Assembly: GCA_046095485.1 (NCBI GenBank)
Contig: JBJTJN010000072.1
Location: 1-10,045 of the forward strand
Length of the DNA stretch: 10,045 nt
From: SYFI01 sp046095485
GTDB lineage: Bacteria; Actinomycetota; Thermoleophilia; Miltoncostaeales; Miltoncostaeaceae
Direction of reading: 5' to 3'
Part shown: in pieces, positions 6,271 through 10,045 of the stretch
Layout: each line of letters opens with the position of its first letter
Position numbering within the stretch: the first letter of the stretch is position 1
Translations under genes and position numbers: made by a program
Notes under the pieces: model-generated
What the model saw: the letters and a program-made list of their open reading frames with translations, nothing else
Told to the model about the DNA's origin: nothing
The model's database searches: none

Positions 6271-6681
6271 TCAGTCGGGGGTCGCCGCCGCCCTGATCCA
6301 ATCGGGCACGGGCACGGGGGTGCGCCCCTCGCGCTCGATGCACACGTGCACCAGCTCGCCCTCGGCGCACAGCTCGTCGCCGCGCAGGAACCGGTGACGG
6401 CTTCTGAATGATGTGGTGCCCACGCCCCCGACCGATGTCTCGATGGTGATCATGTCGTCGAGGAGCATGCGCTTGTCGAACCGGCAGCGGGTATCGACGA
6501 TCGGGATTCCCACCCCCTCCTCCAGCAGGCGGGTGAAGGGCCAGTCCATGTCGGCAAGCCACTCGCTGAGGCCGCGGTCCATCCACCGGTAGGCCGCGGT
6601 GAAGTGGATCTGGCTCACGTCAACCTCGGCCATCACGATGCGGCGGGTCTCGCGGCGGATGTGCGGCGAGGGGACGCTCAT
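6271..6681 (-). CDS. Acyl-CoA thioesterase, 4HBT/YbgC hotdog family
   Basis: The predicted cytoplasmic protein is 136 residues and should hydrolyse acyl-CoA or a related thioester. The first strand RRIVMAEVD leads to D21-VSQIHFTAAY, aligning with the catalytic-Asp loop of 4-hydroxybenzoyl-CoA thioesterases (D then ~7 residues then a Y/N-containing turn). The long hotdog helix follows (YRWMDRGLSEWLADMD, 31-46), then strands around GIPIVDTRCRFDKRMLLDDM (58-77), ITIETSVGGVGTTSFRSRHR and ELCAEGELVHVCIE. Length is normal for the family. The ATG at 6679-6681 has no Shine-Dalgarno but overlaps the stop of an 8-codon upstream ORF. The usual Gly-His of the active-site loop is replaced by Q-I-H, so the substrate is open. 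It is separated from the phosphatase-like gene by 138 bases and may be in the same transcript. Confidence 0.85.
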   Translation of the reverse strand: MSVPSPHIRRETRRIVMAEVDVSQIHFTAAYRWMDRGLSEWLADMDWPFTRLLEEGVGIPIVDTRCRFDKRMLLDDMITIETSVGGVGTTSFRSRHRFLRGDELCAEGELVHVCIEREGRTPVPVPDWIRAAATPD

Positions 6682-6704
6682 GCGGGGCTGCTGAGGCGGC
6701 TCAC
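6678..6704 (-). CDS. Possible 8-codon upstream ORF before thioesterase
   Basis: GTG AGC ... GCA TGA encodes MSRLSSPA, and its stop overlaps the thioesterase ATG (ATGA). The GTG lies 6 bases after a TAGGCT box, the expected geometry for a leaderless start. Translation through this ORF could deliver ribosomes to the ATG, which has no Shine-Dalgarno of its own. Confidence 0.25.
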   Translation of the reverse strand: MSRLSSPA

Positions 6705-6710
6705 GGGGCC

Positions 6711-6716
6711 AGCCTA
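6711..6716 (-). promoter_or_regulatory. Candidate -10 box upstream of thioesterase
   Basis: TAGGCT on the minus strand fits TANNNT. The next bases, GGCCCC then GTG, place a transcription start at or near the GTG of the upstream ORF. No clear -35 is visible. The element resembles the one before the sugar transferase start. Confidence 0.4.
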
Positions 6717-6735
6717 CGCCGCTTTTCCCGCTACG

Positions 6736-6767
6736 AGCGCCCCGGTGCCTGACACGTAACCGTTCGC
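6736..6767. repeat. Dispersed palindromic repeat, copy C (divergent intergenic)
   Basis: It starts with AGCG, shares the exact 16-base CCCCGGTGCCTGACAC (6740-6755) with copy A, and ends in GTTCGC (6762-6767) as A does. Its middle also matches hairpin B (CACGTA then one difference then CC). It lies between the thioesterase and sigma factor genes, clear of the candidate promoters. Confidence 0.7.
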
Positions 6768-6814
6768 GGGGGGAGCAGACGGCGCGCCCGGGCGTTGGTG
6801 CAACACGTGCTGCC

Positions 6815-6839
6815 GGAACATCGGCATGCAATTCCCGTT
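6815..6839 (+). promoter_or_regulatory. ECF-type promoter (GGAAC-N16-CGTT) upstream of sigma gene
   Basis: GGAAC at 6815-6819 and CGTT at 6836-6839 are separated by 16 bases, matching the -35/-10 pattern of many ECF sigma factors. The -10 is 50 bases before the ATG of a gene that itself encodes an ECF sigma factor, so autoregulation is the natural reading. The start of transcription would fall near 6845-6848. Confidence 0.6.
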
Positions 6840-6853
6840 GCAGAGGAGCAGCT

Positions 6854-6889
6854 GTGACGTCATATTTCTCAGCCCACCACACCCCCTGA
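6854..6889 (+). CDS. Possible 11-codon leader peptide before sigma gene
   Basis: AGGAG at 6844-6848 is followed after 5 bases by a GTG that opens an ORF encoding MTSYFSAHHTP. Its TGA directly precedes the sigma ATG (TGAATG), in the same frame. The sigma ATG has no Shine-Dalgarno, so coupling would be the route to its translation. The palindrome TGACGTCA (6855-6862) overlaps the start. A caveat is that the ECF promoter would begin transcription inside the AGGAG. Confidence 0.3.
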   Translation: MTSYFSAHHTP

Positions 6890-8299
6890 ATGCACACCCC
6901 AGGCCCCGACACCCTGCGCCTGGCCACCCCCGTGGCCGGTGAGAGCGACGCCGACGCCCGTCGCAGGCTCTGCCTTGCGGCCATGGCCGGCGCGCCGGGC
7001 CTGCTGCGCTACGCCGCCCGCTTCGCCCCCTCCCTCGAGGACGCCGAGGACGCCTACCAGCGCGGCATGGAGGTCGCGCTCACCAAGGGGCCCATCGGCA
7101 CCCAGGACGAGTTCATCGCGTGGCTGCACGTGGTCATCCGCAACGAGGCCACCACCCTGGCCCGCCGCAGCGGCCGCGAGACCCCCGCGGGCGACGACAT
7201 CGAGGTGGCGGTGGACTCCCGCGCCCACGAGGCCCGCGAGCCCGCCGCGGTGGCCGAGTGGCGCGAGCGCTACCGCACGCTGCAGGACGCCATGACATCC
7301 CTCAACGAGGCCGAGCGGGTGTGCCTGCTGCTTCGCACCGCCGGGGTGAGCCGGGCCGAGATCGGATCGATGACCGGCTACACCGACCGCAAGGTGGAGC
7401 GCTCCATCGTGCGCGCCCGCAAGCGCCTGCACGCGTGGCACCTCGACCTGGCACGCGGCGAGAAGTGCCAGAAGGTGCAGGACGCCCTGGAGCGCGTGGC
7501 CGACCGCGAGGCAGACGATCGCGACCGGCGCATGGTGTCGAAGCACGTGCGCCACTGCGGCGCGTGCCGGGCCACCCTGAGGTCGCGCCGCGAGACCAAC
7601 GCCGGAATCACCGTGCTGGTGCCCGTGGCCGTGGTGGGCGCGGCGGCGGCGGGCCTCGCCGTGCCCGATCCCAGCCCGGCCATGAGCGTGGTGGAGCGCG
7701 GCGCCGCCCGCATGACCGTGTCGGTGGGGCAGGCCTGGCAGGCCATGCTCGACCTCCCCTCCCTCATGAGCGCCCGCATGGGCGCCGGTGCCGTGGCCAT
7801 CACCGTGGCGGGCTTCGCGGGCGTTCCCATCGTGGCCAAGACCGTGAGCGACGGCCAGCGCCAGGCCACCCAGCCCGTGGCCGCCCAAGTGCGCACCGTC
7901 GCCGATGCCTCGGGTGTGAGCACTGTTCCGGGAAGCACTGCAGCGCCGGGGTCCACGGTGGCTGGCACCGACCCATACGGCACTGCGACGGCGCCGAGTG
8001 GCACGGGCGCAGCTGGCCCCACCAGCGCCGCGCAGGCCGACGCCATCGCGCAGATGCAGCGCCTGCGGGCGCAGGCCGCGCAGCGGCGACGCGCAGCCGA
8101 GGCCAAGGCGCGCAAGGCACGTGAGCAACGGGACGCCGCCGCGCGCGAGCGCGCCGCCCAGCGCCAGAGCGGCGCCGGCAGCGGATCGAGCGGCGCGTCC
8201 TCGGGAGCGTCGCCAGGCGCGTCGTCGGGCACCTCATCGAGTCAATCCACCCCCGCCGCGACTCCCGCGGCGCAACCGCAGCTGGAGTTCGGACCATGA
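6890..8299 (+). CDS. ECF sigma factor fused to anti-sigma-like zinc/membrane domain
   Basis: The predicted product is 469 residues, far longer than a ~180-residue ECF sigma factor. Region 2 spans ~35-93 (LLRYAARFAP ... EDAYQRGMEVAL ... EFIAWLHVVIRNEATTLARR). Region 4 spans ~130-180, with a helix-turn-helix VSRAEIGSMTGYTDRKVERS. Next, H219-VRH-C223-GA-C226 gives the HxxxCxxC signature of zinc-binding anti-sigma domains. Two hydrophobic segments follow (~239-258, ~299-316), then an Ala/Arg/Lys/Gln helix (~380-425) and a Ser/Gly/Ala/Pro tail. A membrane-held sigma factor controlled in cis, released or switched by an envelope or redox signal, is the inferred mechanism. C-terminally extended ECFs with such domains are known in Actinobacteria. 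An ECF-type promoter precedes it, and the next gene overlaps its stop (ATGA). Confidence 0.88.
   Translation: MHTPGPDTLRLATPVAGESDADARRRLCLAAMAGAPGLLRYAARFAPSLEDAEDAYQRGMEVALTKGPIGTQDEFIAWLHVVIRNEATTLARRSGRETPAGDDIEVAVDSRAHEAREPAAVAEWRERYRTLQDAMTSLNEAERVCLLLRTAGVSRAEIGSMTGYTDRKVERSIVRARKRLHAWHLDLARGEKCQKVQDALERVADREADDRDRRMVSKHVRHCGACRATLRSRRETNAGITVLVPVAVVGAAAAGLAVPDPSPAMSVVERGAARMTVSVGQAWQAMLDLPSLMSARMGAGAVAITVAGFAGVPIVAKTVSDGQRQATQPVAAQVRTVADASGVSTVPGSTAAPGSTVAGTDPYGTATAPSGTGAAGPTSAAQADAIAQMQRLRAQAAQRRRAAEAKARKAREQRDAAARERAAQRQSGAGSGSSGASSGASPGASSGTSSSQSTPAATPAAQPQLEFGP
8192..8239 (+). repeat. Tandem 12-base repeat in sigma factor tail
   Basis: Four imperfect 12-base units in frame encode GASS, GASP, GASS, GTSS. 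They lie in the Ser/Gly-rich C-terminal tail of the sigma fusion and could vary in number by slippage. Confidence 0.6.
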
Positions 8300-10045
8300 G
8301 CAATGCACCACGCAGGCCCCGTCCGCGCGCGCTCGCGCGCATCGCCCTGGCGTCCGCTGGCGGCATCGGGCTGGCCCTCGCGGCAGCGCCCGGCGCGCTG
8401 GCCACCGACGGCAACCTGTACCCGCAGGGGTCCGGGCCCTTCACCACCGGGTCGATGCTCGCGGCCAGCCAACCGAGCCCAGCGGTGGTGCAGCTGAACG
8501 CCGCGGCCACCACGGCCGCGCCCACCGGCACGCACTTTTCAATGGGATGGGGCTGCCCGGTGCCCGGCAGCGAGATCGCCTCGGTGCAGTGGAGCGCGCT
8601 GCGCTACGCCGCGGCGTCAAGCGCCGGGCTGCAGGTGGTGGCCAACGGGCAGCCGGTGTGGGCCGAGGGCGACGTCGGCATGCCGCAGTCGCCGGCAGGA
8701 GGCCGCGGCTACGGCCTGGGCCTGCCCGGCGGCACCTGCGACGTGAAGCTTGAGCTCGTGCAGGGCGAGCGCCGCCAGCAGCACGCGCGGGTGTGGTGGA
8801 TCGGCAGCACGGGGGCGGTCATCCGCGACGTCGCGCCGCCCAGCGCCCAGGTGGTGAGCACCCCGGCGGGGTGGCTCAACGCATCGCAGGGCGCCGCGCG
8901 CGTGGGCTGGCAGGCGGCCGATAACTTCGGCAGCGATGGCATCACCGGCCAGCGCGTGAAGGTTGCCGGCGAGACCCGCTGGGCCGGAGCGCCCGGCCAG
9001 GGCCAGCACGGGGCCGACGTATCGCTGGCCGGGCTTCCCGACGGCGCCCACACCGTGCGCGTGGAGGTTGATGGCGATGGCACCGGCGGCGCGGCATCGG
9101 AGAGCACCCTGCGTATCGACCGCACCGCGCCCGACCTGGGCGAGCCCGAAGTGGCCTACACGCCGGGCACCACGCGCGGGCAGCTGGCGTTCTCGGCCCA
9201 CGATTCCACGAGTGGCCTGCAGGCCGCGCGCGCCGAGGTGAACACCATGCACAACGGCGCCACCACCGGCTCGTGGGTGCAGGTGGCCAGCGTGGGCGCG
9301 GGCTCGGCCGGCCAGCGCGTCACCCGCGCGGTGGGCGCGGGCCTCACCGACGGCCTGCACGCGTGGAGGGTGCTGGCGTCCGACCAGGCGGGCAACGCCA
9401 CGGAGCAGCTGGCGCCCGAGCACATGGTGGTGGACACCCAGCCGCCGCGAATCAACCTGCAGCCCATCCCGCCCGAGTGGACATCCGTGCTTCCGCTGCA
9501 CATGACCCTGAGCGACAACCTCGACCCGTACATCGGCCTCGGCGACTTCGAGGCCGAGATCAACGCCGCGGGCGACGGCAGCACGCGCGGCGAGTGGATT
9601 CCCGTGGCGCAGGAGGCCCTGGCCCCCGGCTACACCCACATGCAGGTGCCGCTCACCGGCCTGGCCGACGGCGTGCACGTGGTGCGCCTGCGGCTGCGAA
9701 ACGGCGGCCCCTTCGCCCAGACCCTCGTGACCACCCGCCTCAGCCTGGTGCGCACCGACCTCACGCCGCCCGACGTGGCCCGGGCGTCGCTCGTCACCCA
9801 GCCCGACGGCAGGGTGAAGATGACCTGGGCCGGCGAGGACGCCCGCTCAGGCGTCGACCGCGTGCGCCTGCAGTGGCTCGACGGCTGGACCTGGCGGATG
9901 GTCACGCAGATGCCGGCGTCCGATGGCGCGGGTAGTGCCGGCGGCGTCGGCCAGCTGCACGGGAAGGCGGGTGCCGGGGTCGGGCAGCGGGGCGGGGTCG
10001 ATGGGGGCGATGCCGCTGCCATCGGACGCCGGCATCTGCGTGACC
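8296..10045 (+). CDS. Secreted multi-domain Ig-like surface protein, incomplete at window edge
   Basis: The frame is open from the ATG (overlapping the sigma stop) to the window end. A signal peptide is clear: basic start MSNAPRRPRPR, hydrophobic stretch, and probable cleavage after ALA (about residue 36). A unique region with two cysteines (in GCP and GTC) precedes beta-sandwich modules marked by APP/TAP/QPP/TPP linkers with Pro at about 181, 279, 383 and 491, a period of ~98-108 residues. Each holds patterns such as LPDGAHTVRVEVDG, LTDGLHAWRVLASDQAGNAT and LADGVHVVRLRLRNG, typical of bacterial Ig or fibronectin-like repeats. No catalytic motif is seen. Co-transcription with the sigma fusion suggests an envelope target or sensor partner. 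From base 9928 (residue 545) the frame is untrustworthy because the DNA appears inverted. Confidence 0.8.
   Translation, partial: MSNAPRRPRPRALARIALASAGGIGLALAAAPGALATDGNLYPQGSGPFTTGSMLAASQPSPAVVQLNAAATTAAPTGTHFSMGWGCPVPGSEIASVQWSALRYAAASSAGLQVVANGQPVWAEGDVGMPQSPAGGRGYGLGLPGGTCDVKLELVQGERRQQHARVWWIGSTGAVIRDVAPPSAQVVSTPAGWLNASQGAARVGWQAADNFGSDGITGQRVKVAGETRWAGAPGQGQHGADVSLAGLPDGAHTVRVEVDGDGTGGAASESTLRIDRTAPDLGEPEVAYTPGTTRGQLAFSAHDSTSGLQAARAEVNTMHNGATTGSWVQVASVGAGSAGQRVTRAVGAGLTDGLHAWRVLASDQAGNATEQLAPEHMVVDTQPPRINLQPIPPEWTSVLPLHMTLSDNLDPYIGLGDFEAEINAAGDGSTRGEWIPVAQEALAPGYTHMQVPLTGLADGVHVVRLRLRNGGPFAQTLVTTRLSLVRTDLTPPDVARASLVTQPDGRVKMTWAGEDARSGVDRVRLQWLDGWTWRMVTQMPASDGAGSAGGVGQLHGKAGAGVGQRGGVDGGDAAAIGRRHLRD
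9900..10045. repeat. 28-bp perfect inverted repeat enclosing an apparently inverted segment
   Basis: Bases 9900-9927 are the exact reverse complement of 10018-10045, with 90 bases between. Read on the minus strand, the 90 bases continue the surface protein in phase with the left arm: ...PASDG is followed by SGIAPIDPAPLPDPGTRL and PVQLADAAGTTR, with normal G/C-ending codons. The plus reading has unusual codons. This fits a fold-back chimera at a contig end, or an invertible segment. Confidence 0.85.

Noticed and set aside
6682..6984. Longer N-terminus for the thioesterase
   Set aside because: The frame runs through the divergent promoter region and into the sigma gene; hotdog homology begins just after the ATG at 6681.
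7957..7970. GGTGGCTGGCACCG resembling the dispersed repeat core
   Set aside because: It differs at the three central positions and lacks the flanking bases; the sigma linker is low-complexity, so chance is likely.
6869..8128. 419-codon minus-strand frame opposite the sigma gene
   Set aside because: The His/Gly/Ala-rich composition is a mirror of the sigma codons; no motif is visible.
8617..9678. 353-codon minus-strand frame opposite the surface protein
   Set aside because: Shadow of a coding strand with signal peptide and repeated modules.

Overview
The window is high-GC bacterial DNA, judged from codon third positions that are mostly G or C. It has frequent GTG starts, tightly packed genes, TANNNT boxes just ahead of GTG starts and a GGAAC/CGTT-type ECF promoter. 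This suits a high-GC actinobacterium; a deep lineage such as Thermoleophilia is a guess from gene style, not shown. The right edge behaves like a contig end, because the last ~118 bases look inverted relative to the gene they follow.

Left part (1-4817). A 117-base 3' fragment of a plus-strand gene meets a long minus-strand cluster tail to tail. In transcription order the cluster holds a lipoprotein glycoside hydrolase of clan GH-A type, a polyprenyl-phosphate sugar-1-phosphate transferase, a possible 32-codon ORF, a small coiled-coil protein and a GT4-type glycosyltransferase. This looks like part of a surface or exopolysaccharide locus: the sugar transferase loads the first sugar on the lipid carrier, the glycosyltransferase extends it, and the hydrolase trims or processes polymer outside the cell.

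Middle part (4818-6681). A ~210-base leader with nested inverted repeats precedes the hydrolase. Upstream are a two-gene toxin-antitoxin-like pair (small nuclease-like protein plus DUF2283-type protein), a phosphatase-fold protein that has lost the P-loop arginine, and a hotdog-fold acyl-CoA thioesterase. All are on the minus strand.

Right part (6682-10045). From a divergent intergenic region, a plus-strand pair reads rightward: an ECF sigma factor fused to an HxxxCxxC anti-sigma-like zinc site, two hydrophobic segments and a long charged and Ser/Gly-rich tail, then (ATGA overlap) a secreted protein of repeated Ig-like modules. An ECF-type promoter lies just upstream of the sigma gene, suggesting autoregulation. 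Short upstream ORFs ending exactly at the sigma and thioesterase start codons suggest translational coupling.

A dispersed palindromic repeat with core GGTGCCTGACAC occurs twice (inside the glycosyltransferase gene and in the divergent intergenic region), with a related hairpin between the sugar transferase and the coiled-coil gene. The copy in the glycosyltransferase is read in frame.
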